Source: Rheinheimera maricola
Lineage (GTDB): Bacteria > Pseudomonadota > Gammaproteobacteria > Enterobacterales > Alteromonadaceae
Reading direction: 5' to 3'
Assembly (NCBI RefSeq): GCF_016918075.2
Contig: NZ_JAERPS020000006.1
Span: 284,898 to 348,897 of the forward strand
Length of the DNA: 64,000 nt
Position numbers and translations under genes: made by a program. Within the stretch, counting starts at the first letter, position 1; the number at the start of each line of letters is the position of its first letter. Below the pieces are notes generated by a model that was not told the DNA's origin, did not search any database, and saw only the letters and a program-made list of their open reading frames with translations. Of the stretch, positions 33,883 to 46,252 are shown one piece after another.

Positions 33883-35939
33883 TGGCAGCGCAAGATTTTT
33901 TTGTTGAAATTGGCACCGAAGAGCTGCCCCCTAAAGCACTAAAAACCCTGGCGACGGCTTTTGCTGATAATCTCCAGGCAGAACTGGGCAAGTTAGAGCT
34001 GGGCCATGCCGACGTGCATTGGTACGCTGCACCACGGCGTTTAGCGGTACGTATTAATGCCCTAGCTGCGCAGCAAGCGGACAAAGTGGTAGAAAAACGC
34101 GGTCCGGCTATCGCCTCTGCCTTTGACGCAGAGGGTAAGCCAACCAAGGCGGCTCAAGGCTGGGCCGCAGGCTGTGGTATTACCATTGAGCAGGCCGAAA
34201 GGTTAGAAACCGATAAAGGAGCTTGGTTGTTGCATAAGGCGCAGGTAAGGGGCGCTGCTACAGTAGCGTTGCTATCCGATGTTGTCAGTCTGGCGTTGGC
34301 AAAGCTACCCATTGCCAAACCAATGCGTTGGGGCAATTCGACTGCAGAATTTATCCGTCCTGTGCATACCATTATTATGCTGTTTGGTACCGAGTTGGTA
34401 CCGGCGACTATACTTGGCCGTGACAGTGGCAAGCAAACCTATGGCCATCGTTTTCATGCGCCAGAAAAAGTCACCATTAATCATGCCGACGACTATCTGG
34501 CTACTTTGCGCAGTGCTTTTGTGGTAGCAGACTTTGCTGAGCGCAAAGCTTTTATCGCGGCTGAAGTAGCAAAAACAGCAGCTTCACTTAATGGTAAGGC
34601 ATTAATGGATGACGCCTTACTGGAAGAAGTGACCGCATTGGTGGAATGGCCAGTGGTGCTAGTAGGTAGTTTTGAGCAAAGCTTCCTGCAGGTACCGCCA
34701 GAGCCACTTATCTCTACCATGAAAGACAACCAGAAGTACTTCCCGTTGTTAAATGACGCGGGCGAGCTACAGAACAAATTTATCTTTGTCGCAAACATTG
34801 CCAGCAAAGATCCGCAGCAGATTATCAGCGGCAACGAAAAGGTTGTGCGGCCGCGTTTATCTGATGCACAGTTTTTCTTTAACACCGATCGCAAACAAAA
34901 GCTGGCACAGCGTTTAGATAGCTTGCAAACAGTGCTGTTTCAACAGCAGTTGGGTACCTTAGCTGAAAAGTCTGAGCGCATCAGTAAAGTTGCCGGTTAT
35001 ATTGCAGGTAAAATTGGCGCGGATGTGGCCGCCGCTGAGCGTGCTGGTTTACTATCAAAGACCGACTTAATGACCAATATGGTTGGCGAGTTCCCGGAAG
35101 TGCAAGGCATTATGGGTATGCACTATGCTCGCTTGGATGGTGAGCCTGAGGCCGTAGCACTGGCACTGAACGAGCAGTATATGCCACGTTTTGCCGGCGA
35201 CGAACTGCCAAGTAGACTAGAAGGTGCAGCGGTAGCCATTGCCGATAAGCTGGATACCTTAGTGGGTATTTTCGGCATTGGCCAGGCGCCAAAGGGTGAC
35301 AAAGACCCATTTGCGCTGCGCCGTGCAGCTATTGGCGCACTGCGCATTATGGTTGACAAACAACTGCCGGTGGATTTAGTCGATGCGATTGCGTTTAGCC
35401 AACAAACGTTCGGCACTAAGTTAAGCAATACAAAAGTGGCTGACGAGGTATTGGACTTTATGCTGGGGCGTTTCCGCGCCTGGTATGAAAGCGAAGGCTA
35501 TGGCGTAGACGTAATACAAGCTGTACTCGCTCGCCGGCCCACCAACCCGGCTGATTTTGATCGTCGCGTTAAAGCCGTGGCACAGTTTGGTAAACTTGAC
35601 GCTGCCGCGGCTTTAGCGGCAGCGAACAAGCGGGTAGCGAATATTCTGGCCAAAGTGGAAGGTGACATTGCTACGACGGTGAATAGCGCTTTACTACAGG
35701 AAGAGGCCGAGCAGGCACTGCACAGTGCTATTGTGGCCGAGCAAGCCCATCAGGCTGGTGTACAAAGCTATGCCGAAGGTTTAGCGCATTTGGCCGACAT
35801 GCGCGAAGCGATTGACAGCTTCTTCGATAAGGTGATGGTAAACGCCGATGATGCCGCGGTACGGGCTAACCGACAGGCGTTGTTGAAGCAATTGCGCGAG
35901 CTGTTTCTGCAGGTTGCTGATATTTCTGTTTTGCAGTAA
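33882..35939 (+). CDS. glyS: Glycine-tRNA ligase beta subunit
   Basis: The 685-residue tRNA-binding subunit of GlyRS begins [20 protein letters not shown], the family signature. An HD-like region in the middle and a C-terminal anticodon-binding domain (DALR type) follow, with [18 protein letters not shown] near the end. It is translationally coupled to glyQ (TAATG overlap). An intrinsic terminator follows. Confidence 0.98.
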   Translation: MAAQDFFVEIGTEELPPKALKTLATAFADNLQAELGKLELGHADVHWYAAPRRLAVRINALAAQQADKVVEKRGPAIASAFDAEGKPTKAAQGWAAGCGITIEQAERLETDKGAWLLHKAQVRGAATVALLSDVVSLALAKLPIAKPMRWGNSTAEFIRPVHTIIMLFGTELVPATILGRDSGKQTYGHRFHAPEKVTINHADDYLATLRSAFVVADFAERKAFIAAEVAKTAASLNGKALMDDALLEEVTALVEWPVVLVGSFEQSFLQVPPEPLISTMKDNQKYFPLLNDAGELQNKFIFVANIASKDPQQIISGNEKVVRPRLSDAQFFFNTDRKQKLAQRLDSLQTVLFQQQLGTLAEKSERISKVAGYIAGKIGADVAAAERAGLLSKTDLMTNMVGEFPEVQGIMGMHYARLDGEPEAVALALNEQYMPRFAGDELPSRLEGAAVAIADKLDTLVGIFGIGQAPKGDKDPFALRRAAIGALRIMVDKQLPVDLVDAIAFSQQTFGTKLSNTKVADEVLDFMLGRFRAWYESEGYGVDVIQAVLARRPTNPADFDRRVKAVAQFGKLDAAAALAAANKRVANILAKVEGDIATTVNSALLQEEAEQALHSAIVAEQAHQAGVQSYAEGLAHLADMREAIDSFFDKVMVNADDAAVRANRQALLKQLRELFLQVADISVLQ

Positions 35940-35956
35940 TGCATTGAAATGAATAT

Positions 35957-35986
35957 AAAAATCCAGCTTTACAGCTGGATTTTTTG
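35957..35986 (+). terminator. Intrinsic terminator after glyS
   Basis: The 8-bp stem ATCCAGCT (35961-35968) / AGCTGGAT (35973-35980) has a TTAC loop. A T6 tract follows and A4 precedes, 20 bp after the glyS stop. Confidence 0.88.
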
Positions 35987-36048
35987 TATCTACCAGCCTT
36001 ATCATGACAATAAAGCGTTGGTGATAACAATACTACGGGAGCTCCATT

Positions 36049-37575
36049 TTGGACGGATCTAAGCAGCGCAGCAAGGTTTGGCTACTGTCGTGGGTTGTAA
36101 TTCTGCTCGCGTTTATTGGCTGGTATTTTTCCAATCACTTCAATTCAGCACCACAACCCTTGCAAGCCGTTGATTGTTGGTTTACCTCGGCTGCAGATTG
36201 GCCAAGAAGTCAGTGTTACCGTTTTACATTACCGGAGCAACATGACACCGCCAACTCAAACCAAATCAGTATACCGGTAGTCATATTTTTCACTGACGCT
36301 ACCGAAAATACAGCGCCTCCGCTGCTGCATCTTGGCGGTGGCGGCCCGGGCGCAGCTATGTGGTTGGATGATGACGAAATGGTAGAACTGACCTGGAAAA
36401 GCTTTTACAGCGCCAGTCTGCTGCAAGGGCGAAACCTTATTTTGATAGATCCCAGAGGAACCGGACTGTCTTCCCCTTCATTGAATTGTGAGCTGTACCG
36501 CATTAATCAGACTAAACGATTTAGCCAGCATTTAACGTTGCAACAAAGCTTTGAACAGAGCAAGCAGGAATACCAGCAGTGTATAGTGCAGCTGCAAGCT
36601 GAGGGTATAGTGTTGTCTGCCTACAATAGTTTATCAGTAGTGCAAGATATCGAGCTGTTAAGACGGGCGCTGGGCATTGAAAAATGGTCTTTATATGGCG
36701 TGTCATACGGCGCTGTCTATGCTCAATTGCTGGCGAGATATTATCCGCATACAGTAGAGGCAATGATCTTCGATAGCGCCGCGTTTATTGATGCTAAATT
36801 AAATCGCAATGACGCAGACTACTATCTTGCGCCTTACCAGATGCTGGAGCGCTATTGTCAACACGTTGCTGACTGCGACAAACCATTACCAGAATTCACT
36901 CATCGTCTCACGCACCTGATAGAAAAGCTGAATAAAAGCCCGGTAATACTAGATCTGTCGGATTATGATATTAATGGTGTAAGTGAGGTGCTGCTAGACG
37001 GAAACCTCCTTATCAGCGCTATTATGGATGGGCTTTACAGTGCCGACATTTATGCCAGCTTGGAGCAAATAGTGCTGGAATTGGAGCAAGATAACGGTGA
37101 TGCTGTTACACCGTTTGTCGCGATGTATATCTGGCTTCTCACCGATCCCAGTTTCGCCGATATTAGTATGATGAGTCATTTTTGTGCTGAAGAAGTGCCG
37201 TTTTGGCCGGCGCAGCAACTGCAACTAACTATGTTGTTGTTGCCAGAGGGGCATATCCGAGATATGGCAAGCCTGCAGTTACAGTGGCCAGACACTCAGC
37301 ATTGCCAATTAATTGGCGCTAAACCAGCACCCGTAGAATTGAACCAGCCACTGATAACCGATATCCCAACGTTATTTTTGCAAGGGAATTTAGATGTTGT
37401 AACACCACTAATCGATTTACAGCAGCGATTAGATAATTTTGGTAATGCAAAGGTAGAGCGCTACAACCTGGGCCATGGTGTTGTTGGTATTGAGCCATGT
37501 GCCAGTGCCAGAATGGCAACATTTATGCGTCAACCAGCGCTCAATCCGACAGGGCCTGAATGCAAACCGGACTAA
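36049..37575 (+). CDS. Membrane-anchored alpha/beta hydrolase (TAP/proline iminopeptidase-like)
   Basis: The 508-residue protein has an N-terminal membrane anchor (about residues 11-27) and an exported body. The oxyanion region HLGGGGPGA (95-102) is typical of the tripeptidyl/prolyl aminopeptidase S33 group. The nucleophile is Ser219 in GVSYG, with probable partners Asp449 (GNLDVVTP) and His476 (LGHGVVG). Substrate cannot be told; peptides with a free N terminus are likely for S33 enzymes. The start is TTG with GGGAG upstream, which is unusual but fits. It stands alone between the glyS terminator and the sigma-factor operon. Confidence 0.8.
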   Translation: MDGSKQRSKVWLLSWVVILLAFIGWYFSNHFNSAPQPLQAVDCWFTSAADWPRSQCYRFTLPEQHDTANSNQISIPVVIFFTDATENTAPPLLHLGGGGPGAAMWLDDDEMVELTWKSFYSASLLQGRNLILIDPRGTGLSSPSLNCELYRINQTKRFSQHLTLQQSFEQSKQEYQQCIVQLQAEGIVLSAYNSLSVVQDIELLRRALGIEKWSLYGVSYGAVYAQLLARYYPHTVEAMIFDSAAFIDAKLNRNDADYYLAPYQMLERYCQHVADCDKPLPEFTHRLTHLIEKLNKSPVILDLSDYDINGVSEVLLDGNLLISAIMDGLYSADIYASLEQIVLELEQDNGDAVTPFVAMYIWLLTDPSFADISMMSHFCAEEVPFWPAQQLQLTMLLLPEGHIRDMASLQLQWPDTQHCQLIGAKPAPVELNQPLITDIPTLFLQGNLDVVTPLIDLQQRLDNFGNAKVERYNLGHGVVGIEPCASARMATFMRQPALNPTGPECKPD

Positions 37576-37688
37576 CACAAACAGTCAGTTCGTTGTGGCT
37601 AGAGATAGAAAATAAAATGCGGTTATGCTGAACCTGCTCGCTTAGTGTGTCGTCTTTTACTGGCAAACAATAATAATACGGGCTACCA

Positions 37689-38210
37689 ATGCAACAGGCG
37701 CAACTGGATTTACTGGTACTGGCTATGCAAAGTGGCGACAAGCGAGCCTTTTCGCTGTTGTATCGCCATTTTCATCGCGACTTGCGCCGATTTGCGGCCT
37801 ATCTACTATCTAACCCGGCCGCAGCAGAAGATTTGGTACAAAATGTGTGGCTTAAAGTAAGCCAACGTATTGTGCGCCTGCAAGACCCAGCAGTATTTAG
37901 CTGCTGGCTTTATCGCGCGGTACGCTGGGAGGTGTTGGATTATCAGAAGCTAGCCAATCAACGTTTGACTGAACCCTTATTGGCGCAGCACGAACCATGG
38001 ACAAACTGTGAATCGCTGCCAGACAACACTTTAAGCTGCGCTATTAGCGGCTTGCCAGCCGATGTACGCGACGTGGTGCAGCTGTACTATCTGCATGAGC
38101 TGGCCTTGCAACAAATTGCGCTGATACTGGATATTCCAGAGGGTACAGTAAAATCTCGTCTGCATCGCGCCCGTAGTTTGCTACAACAGACCCTGACTGA
38201 GGAGAGCTAA
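37689..38210 (+). CDS. ECF-type RNA polymerase sigma factor
   Basis: This 173-residue sigma70-family protein has region 2 (LYRHFHRDLRRFAAYLL, then AAEDLVQNVWLKV) and region 4 (LPADVRDVVQLYYLHELALQ, IALILDIPEGTVKSRLHRAR) but no region 3, as expected for extracytoplasmic-function sigma factors. It should redirect RNA polymerase to a small set of promoters. The membrane protein encoded 1 bp downstream is the obvious candidate to control it. Confidence 0.93.
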   Translation: MQQAQLDLLVLAMQSGDKRAFSLLYRHFHRDLRRFAAYLLSNPAAAEDLVQNVWLKVSQRIVRLQDPAVFSCWLYRAVRWEVLDYQKLANQRLTEPLLAQHEPWTNCESLPDNTLSCAISGLPADVRDVVQLYYLHELALQQIALILDIPEGTVKSRLHRARSLLQQTLTEES

Positions 38211-38211
38211 C

Positions 38212-38586
38212 ATGACACAGCAACATAATACTAATGACAACGAGATTAAACGCGAACTTGCCCGGCAAGCCGCCGAGTTAGACAAGCTGATGCGAGAAGA
38301 GCAGGGGCTGGAAAAACTGCTTTTATCAGGCTTTAAAGGCGGCTTGGGAGCCATAATGGCTACGGCCTATTGTTTAGCTATATTGCTGGCGATGGCGATT
38401 TTTTACTGTGGCTATCAGTTTCTTACGGTACCGCAGGCGGAGCAAAACTTTTGGGGGGTTGTGTTGCTATTAGTGTTTCAGGCACAGGTTGCCACTAAGT
38501 TGTGGATCTGGCTGGAAAGCAACCGCAGTTCAACACTTCGTGAAATAAAACGACTTGAACTTGCGGTTGAAAAGCTGCAACGCTAA
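38212..38586 (+). CDS. DUF6768-like membrane protein paired with the ECF sigma factor
   Basis: The 124-residue protein has a soluble N-terminal helix region (about 1-40), two membrane spans (about 45-68 and 78-98) and a C-terminal segment KLWIWLESNRSSTLREIKRL that matches the DUF6768 family as I know it. Only TAACATG separates it from the sigma gene, so the two are cotranscribed. No classical zinc anti-sigma motif is present. It may act as an anti-sigma or signal partner, an inference from linkage. Confidence 0.7.
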   Translation: MTQQHNTNDNEIKRELARQAAELDKLMREEQGLEKLLLSGFKGGLGAIMATAYCLAILLAMAIFYCGYQFLTVPQAEQNFWGVVLLLVFQAQVATKLWIWLESNRSSTLREIKRLELAVEKLQR

Positions 38587-38597
38587 CTGAGCTAACC

Positions 38598-38627
38598 GCT
38601 GTATCACTTTGAGACGATTGATACAGC
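38598..38627. repeat. Perfect 9-bp inverted repeat after the sigma operon
   Basis: GCTGTATCA (38598-38606) and TGATACAGC (38619-38627) are separated by 12 bp. No T tract follows on either strand. It could be an operator or an mRNA-stabilising hairpin. Confidence 0.4.
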
Positions 38628-38643
38628 CTGTTCAGAACATGCA

Positions 38644-38678
38644 CAGTAAAAACCAGTGTAGGGCTGGCTTTTTTACTG
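38644..38678. terminator. Bidirectional terminator between DUF6768 and GAF genes
   Basis: CAGTAAAAACCAG pairs with CTGG-C-TTTTTTACTG around a TGTAGGG loop. The A and T runs sit in both arms, so it can serve the plus-strand sigma operon and the minus-strand GAF gene. Confidence 0.75.
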
Positions 38679-38692
38679 GCGCTATCGGAAAG

Positions 38693-39214
38693 CTAGGGTT
38701 GTGAGGCATACAGTGGTTGATAAAGACGGCTCAGCGCCGTAACAAACTGTATTTCTTCTTCAGTCCAATGCTTGATTACCTTGGTATGTTCGCAGCAAAT
38801 TATGCCAATTAGTTTATTGTCCTGTAGTAACGGCACATCAAGTAAAGAACGAATTTCCAGCGGGCGTAAGAATGCATCATACAGTTCTTTGGTCGCAGCA
38901 TCATTGTACGCATCGGCGGCGCATATAATGCCTTTTTGGTCGAGTGTGCGAAAGTACCCCGGAAAACTCCAGCGATCTATCATCAACGGCTCTTGCGCCA
39001 TGCCGTCGGTTTTGTCTAATAGCATGCGGCACGACAGCAAATCATCGTCAGTACTTAACCATACGCTGGCGCGTTGCACTTGCAGAACATCGAGACAGCT
39101 TTGTAATAGCGACATAGTGGCGTCGTGCATACTGATGTTGCCGGTTGTTAAGCGGGCAGTTAGTTCTGCTAAAGGTAAAGCAAAAGAAGTGGGCATAGCG
39201 TGAATCGCTTCCAT
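38693..39214 (-). CDS. GAF-domain sensor protein
   Basis: The protein of about 173 residues is essentially a single GAF domain. It shows RASVWLSTDDDLLSCRMLLD, then RSLLDVPLLQDNKLIGIICCEH and a C-terminal helix EEIQFVTALSRLYQPL. GAF domains bind small ligands such as cyclic nucleotides or haem, but no ligand can be named. The start is uncertain: ATG at 39214 was chosen, with 39253 and 39196 as alternatives and no clear ribosome-binding site. It lies beside a response regulator and a diguanylate cyclase on the same strand. Confidence 0.8.
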   Translation of the reverse strand: MEAIHAMPTSFALPLAELTARLTTGNISMHDATMSLLQSCLDVLQVQRASVWLSTDDDLLSCRMLLDKTDGMAQEPLMIDRWSFPGYFRTLDQKGIICAADAYNDAATKELYDAFLRPLEIRSLLDVPLLQDNKLIGIICCEHTKVIKHWTEEEIQFVTALSRLYQPLYASQP

Positions 39215-39354
39215 TACAAAACAACATTGACTTATAAATAACCATGACTGCATTACTGCGGAAAATCAACTTTTTTATCGGAAATGCAGTTGCCGTCGCG
39301 TGGAAAACCCGTTTACTAAACTCGCAGTACATTAGGCATACCGCAAAACGTTTG

Positions 39355-40149
39355 CTAATGATCGAGCAAGCGATACAGTAGTTGCTTAACGGCGTCTGGC
39401 TCAAATGGCTTGTCACACATTGCATTGACACCGCTTTGGGCAATATTGGCCAGGTGAGTGTCGTTAGCTTCACTGGTTACCATTAATACTGGTATATGCG
39501 ATAGGGTGCTATGTTCACGGATATATTCGGTCAACTCCCTGCCGTTTACTTCAGGCATGTTGTAATCAGTAACGACCAAATCAAACATCTGTTGTTGCAG
39601 CTGGCTAATTGCTTGTTTGCCGTCTTCGGCTTCAACAATAGATTGCATGCCCAGGTTACTTAGTACCCTGCGTATATGGTTACGCGCCAGTCGGCTATCA
39701 TCAACCACCAGTACTCGTACATCATGTACATCAAACAAGGTGAGTTCCAGCTCGGCTGGGCTGAGCAGGTCAACGGCGGCGTTTAGTGCTCTGCCCAATT
39801 GCATAGCGTCGAACGGTTTAGGCAAAATAGCTACTACCCCAGATTGTTTAAAAGCTTCGAGCTGAGCTTTGCGGGTTTCGCTGGAAACTAACAAAAACGG
39901 AATTTCAGCGGTGCTAGGGTCTGCTTTTAGCTGTATCAATAATTGTTCCGCGGTGCCATCGGCAAAATGCAGTGCACAAGCTATAGCATCCGGTTTATGT
40001 TGCTGTATTTTGTTTATTGCACTGGCAAGGCTATCGGCTTCCTCTACCTGAGTTACTTGCTCTTCTGCGAGTTTTTTACGAATAATTTTTCGCTGCACCT
40101 CTGATGGCTCAACCAGCAAAATATGTAAATTAGCGGGGGATAAATGCAT
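39355..40149 (-). CDS. Double-receiver response regulator, first receiver degenerate
   Basis: The 264-residue protein consists of two CheY-like receiver domains and no output domain. The second (about 143-264) is complete: Asp150/Asp151, phosphoacceptor Asp195 in VVTDYNMP, Thr/Ser in VTSE and Lys247 in CDKPF. In the first (about 8-130) the phosphoacceptor position is Ala59 (DAIACALHF), although Lys111 remains, so it is probably not phosphorylated. It is likely a signalling adaptor feeding the neighbouring diguanylate cyclase or a chemotaxis-type kinase; this is an inference. Confidence 0.88.
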   Translation of the reverse strand: MHLSPANLHILLVEPSEVQRKIIRKKLAEEQVTQVEEADSLASAINKIQQHKPDAIACALHFADGTAEQLLIQLKADPSTAEIPFLLVSSETRKAQLEAFKQSGVVAILPKPFDAMQLGRALNAAVDLLSPAELELTLFDVHDVRVLVVDDSRLARNHIRRVLSNLGMQSIVEAEDGKQAISQLQQQMFDLVVTDYNMPEVNGRELTEYIREHSTLSHIPVLMVTSEANDTHLANIAQSGVNAMCDKPFEPDAVKQLLYRLLDH

Positions 40150-40233
40150 AACGCAGCTCCATAACAGCCTTAAGACAAGTATCTTGCCATAGCAGTACTT
40201 GTTTGGATATGTGTAAATAAGACGTCGCTTAGC

Positions 40234-41295
40234 TCAATTAACCTGGTTACGGCCATTACGCTTAGACAAATACATTTGCTCATCGGCGTGTTTTACTGCC
40301 TGGGTAAAGTCTTCGGCATTGTCGCACAGTGCCACACCAAAGCTTGCAGTGATGTGGTATTCGGGTTGGTTTGCCAGCAGTGCCTGCTGCGCAAGCTGGC
40401 TTCTGATCTTTTCTGCCACTAAGAAGGCATCGGCACTGTTGGTATGTGGCAAGATAAGTAAAAACTCTTCGCCTCCAGTACGGCAGGCAAAATCATGCTG
40501 GCGCAAGCATTTGCGAAATAACTGAGCTACTGCCTTTAATACGTCGTCACCGGCGTCATGACCGAAGCGGTCATTCAGCTGCTTAAAGTGATCGATATCA
40601 CACATAATAAGCGACAATGGAAAAAACTGTGCCGGTTGTAATGCCAGGCTAGGCAACAAACTGGCATCGATAAAGCGGCGGTTAGCTAATTCAGTTAGTG
40701 CATCAGTGTTGGCTTGCATTTCTTTGCTTTGCTGCAGCAAATCCATTGCTTGGTGACTGCGCTCACGGTAATGGTCGTTAATCCAGCAAACGATAATAAC
40801 AATAAGCAGTGAGGCTATAAAGCGGCTGGCTTCGGCGTCTTTGTATTGCGCCAGTATAAGGTCGGGTATAAACAGCATAATGCAAAGCATAAGCACCAGC
40901 AGGGCGTTACTTAACAGTGCGATGCGCACACCAAGCAAACCAAACAAAATGGCAGGAAACGGAAATACCCAGTACAGGGCGGTGTTGTTAAAGCCTCCCT
41001 GATACACCAGGCTTAATACAAAGCCACCAACCAGCACAGCCTCTATGACACAAGCGCGTTGTAAATTACGGCTTAAATGAAACCAAAGGATATTTAGTAA
41101 AAAAGCTAAGCCAGTACCAAACAGAATAACCGGTAATAATACCTGTTCGGAATATAGATTTTTAAAGCCATAAATAAACATCACCGCGCTGGTTATATAA
41201 CTGACAAAAGCCAGGATATAACGCCGGCGGCGCTCGTCTATTTTTTGAGCTTGCCTGTTGTTTGGGCGCTGTAATACTGCGTGCAAAGCTGCCAT
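40234..41295 (-). CDS. Membrane diguanylate cyclase (GGDEF)
   Basis: The 353-residue protein should make cyclic di-GMP from two GTP. Six hydrophobic segments fill about residues 25-175, and a C-terminal GGDEF domain follows. The catalytic motif is GGEEF (274-278). The product-inhibition I-site RQHD (265-268) lies exactly five residues before it. The substrate segments CDIDHFKQLND and FGHDAGDDVL are intact, so the enzyme should be active and feedback-controlled. The ATG at 41295 was preferred to an in-frame GTG 33 bp upstream. Confidence 0.93.
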   Translation of the reverse strand: MAALHAVLQRPNNRQAQKIDERRRRYILAFVSYITSAVMFIYGFKNLYSEQVLLPVILFGTGLAFLLNILWFHLSRNLQRACVIEAVLVGGFVLSLVYQGGFNNTALYWVFPFPAILFGLLGVRIALLSNALLVLMLCIMLFIPDLILAQYKDAEASRFIASLLIVIIVCWINDHYRERSHQAMDLLQQSKEMQANTDALTELANRRFIDASLLPSLALQPAQFFPLSLIMCDIDHFKQLNDRFGHDAGDDVLKAVAQLFRKCLRQHDFACRTGGEEFLLILPHTNSADAFLVAEKIRSQLAQQALLANQPEYHITASFGVALCDNAEDFTQAVKHADEQMYLSKRNGRNQVN

Positions 41296-41784
41296 TCTTG
41301 TTATCTGCAGATAGATTGATGCTAGCACAAAAAAACAGCATTAAGGCATCAATTTAGCCATCACAAACTAACCAGTAAAACTCGTTTAATCACAACGTGT
41401 AGTAAATGTTGTTGTCGCCACGCTAACAAAGGCTGGTATTGCTGCGACGGAAACTTATATGGTAACTGCATTTCGGTATTCAGCTTTTACAATATTGGTG
41501 TGCACAGTACTTTGATTGCGCCAGAATGAGTGTTAACTGCAGCACATAACGACAGTGATAGAGCCAAACTCAGCTCATCCGATGGTTTCCTGCAAGATGG
41601 CATGACAGCAGAAAATCTGCCGGGTATATGTGCATCGATAAGTTTGAAAACGCCGGTTTAATCTTTGAAGTGACAAAGTACCAGTACACCTGAACTGCTT
41701 TGTGCTATATCCCCGGTTTAAACAGTATATCGGGCGATATACTGCAGATCTTGAACAGTCTAAGCAGTTAAAAAATAACGCTTT
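41296..41784. other. Gene-poor stretch, no intact gene recognised
   Basis: These 489 bp contain no convincing gene. The only notable open stretch is 43 codons on the plus strand (41562-41690, closed by TGA at 41691), ending NAGLIFEVTKYQYT, without a start at its head. It has a protein-like composition and might be a gene fragment. The minus strand, where a toxin partner of the antitoxin-like gene would be expected, is interrupted by stops in all the parts read. Confidence 0.5.
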
Positions 41785-42009
41785 TTAGCGCTTACCATGG
41801 TCTGCTATCGCTTGCTCAAAGATATCGGTAACGCTTTGCTCAGAATAGTTGCCGTTATAGGCGCTAGATAGCCGCTGTTGCGTTAGAGTTTCTAACTGCT
41901 TCACAGAGCAGTTTCGCGGCGGCTCCTCCGCTTGCTGTGGTAGCACCTTATCCAGAATAAAATCTTTAATGCTTTTACCCTGCAATGCCGGCATCGCTTT
42001 TAATAGCTG
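41785..42009 (-). pseudogene. 5'-truncated ribbon-helix-helix (ParD-like) antitoxin
   Basis: The frame from the in-frame stop at 42010-42012 reads QLLKAMPALQGKSIKDFILD, and the rest (LPQQAEEPPRN, SVTDIFEQAIADHGKR) fits the C-terminal two thirds of small RHH antitoxins. In these the sequence LKA..ALQGKSIKDF follows an N-terminal DNA-binding strand. That strand is missing: a TAA precedes directly. An ATG at 41994 could give 69 residues, but these would lack the DNA-contacting strand. No toxin gene is recognised downstream. Family assignment is from memory of the motif and is moderately sure. Confidence 0.55.
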
Positions 42010-42297
42010 TTACTTATCGCACTGGTTGCCTTCGGCGCGTGGAATTACTACCAAAAACAAAACACTACACCAGTGGCAGAGCCTGTTGCTGTGCCAAAAG
42101 TATTACCTGATTACACCGTGGCAATTAACAAAGCCCGCGCCGTGGCCAGTGCATCACAGTTTCGCTGCGATGGACGCCAGCATTGCAGCCAGATGACCTC
42201 ACGCGCTGAAGCCGAGTTTTTTATCCGCAACTGTCCTGCTACTAAAATGGATGGTGATCGGGATGGGGTACCTTGTGAGAATGATTCGAGGTGGTAA
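42007..42297 (+). pseudogene. 5'-truncated excalibur-domain membrane protein
   Basis: After a TAG at 42004-42006 the frame reads LLLIALVAFGAWNYYQKQ, a membrane span. A linker follows, then a C-terminal excalibur calcium-binding domain with FRCDGRQHCSQMTSRAEAEF and the DGDRDGVPCEN motif. Relatives usually have an N-terminal cytoplasmic part, often a cold-shock domain, before the span. Here no ATG precedes the span in frame; the first usable start (GTG at 42073) would leave only the excalibur part. The 5' end was lost at the junction shared with the divergent antitoxin fragment. Confidence 0.65.
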
Positions 42298-42315
42298 GTA
42301 AATTAATCAGGTAGG

Positions 42316-42564
42316 TTAACCGCTAACCTTTTTTACCAAATACCGATACGGCAATTCAGTAGCATCACTGCCCACCAACTCATGATCCATAAAGCGACAA
42401 AATGCCGGGATATCGCGGGTGGTGGCCGGATCGTCGGCGATAATAAGTAAAGTTTCACCCACCTGCATTTTACGCAGTTGCAGCCGTACCATCATTACCG
42501 GCTCGGGGCAGCGCAGGCCTAAGGCATCGAGGGTTTGATCTGCGTTGCTGAAAATATCTTCCAT
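42316..42564 (-). CDS. tusA: Sulfurtransferase TusA
   Basis: This 82-residue sulfur carrier takes persulfide from IscS and passes it to TusD for 2-thiouridine synthesis of tRNA. The active-site Cys19 lies in the signature [13 protein letters not shown]. Length matches E. coli TusA (SirA). It lies alone, with a palindromic element on its upstream side. Confidence 0.95.
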   Translation of the reverse strand: MEDIFSNADQTLDALGLRCPEPVMMVRLQLRKMQVGETLLIIADDPATTRDIPAFCRFMDHELVGSDATELPYRYLVKKVSG

Positions 42565-42606
42565 TGTTACTCCGGTAGAAAATCTTTGCTTTGTTTACGT
42601 AGTGTC

Positions 42607-42746
42607 GGCGCAAATTCCCGCTGTACTCGCCACAGCGGGGCTTCGGGCAATCCTGCCCTTCAGCCGTGCGCTGGCGTTCCAGACGCCAGCTATTGCCGCA
42701 TTCGCTATGCTCGTGGGTCTGTGGCTGCGCCAGCGGGATTTGCGCC
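42607..42746. repeat. 140-bp palindromic element between tusA and fadA
   Basis: The ends are near-perfect inverted repeats: GGCGCAAATTCCCGCTG (42607-42623) and CAGCGGGATTTGCGCC (42731-42746). Inside lie further hairpins, including GCTGGCG / CGCCAGC (42670-42676, 42684-42690). GC content is higher than the flanks and no open reading frame of note exists. The shape fits a non-autonomous palindromic repeat (MITE or REP-like). Confidence 0.55.
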
Positions 42747-42763
42747 TAATCTTTGCGCCAATA

Positions 42764-42791
42764 AATAAGGGCCGTAAAAACGGCCCTTATT
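42764..42791. terminator. Terminator downstream of fadA
   Basis: The 11-bp perfect stem AATAAGGGCCG (42764-42774) / CGGCCCTTATT (42781-42791) has a TAAAAA loop. On the minus strand it lies 29 bp after the fadA stop and is followed by TATTGG, so the T tract is weak but the stem is strong. Confidence 0.7.
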
Positions 42792-42819
42792 CTATGCGAT
42801 TGTGCTTATTGCTGCCAGC

Positions 42820-46153
<3,334 letters not shown>

Positions 46154-46252
46154 AACGGTGCTCCTTGGTCGCGTATTTTAGGGTTCTTCGCAACTGGTAC
46201 GATGAGGTTGTCTTGTTCAGTGTGTCGCGGTTTGCAAAAAAATTCAACCGTT

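Noticed and set aside
41785..41994. An intact toxin-antitoxin system
   Set aside because: The antitoxin lacks its N-terminal DNA-binding strand and no toxin frame is open beside it.
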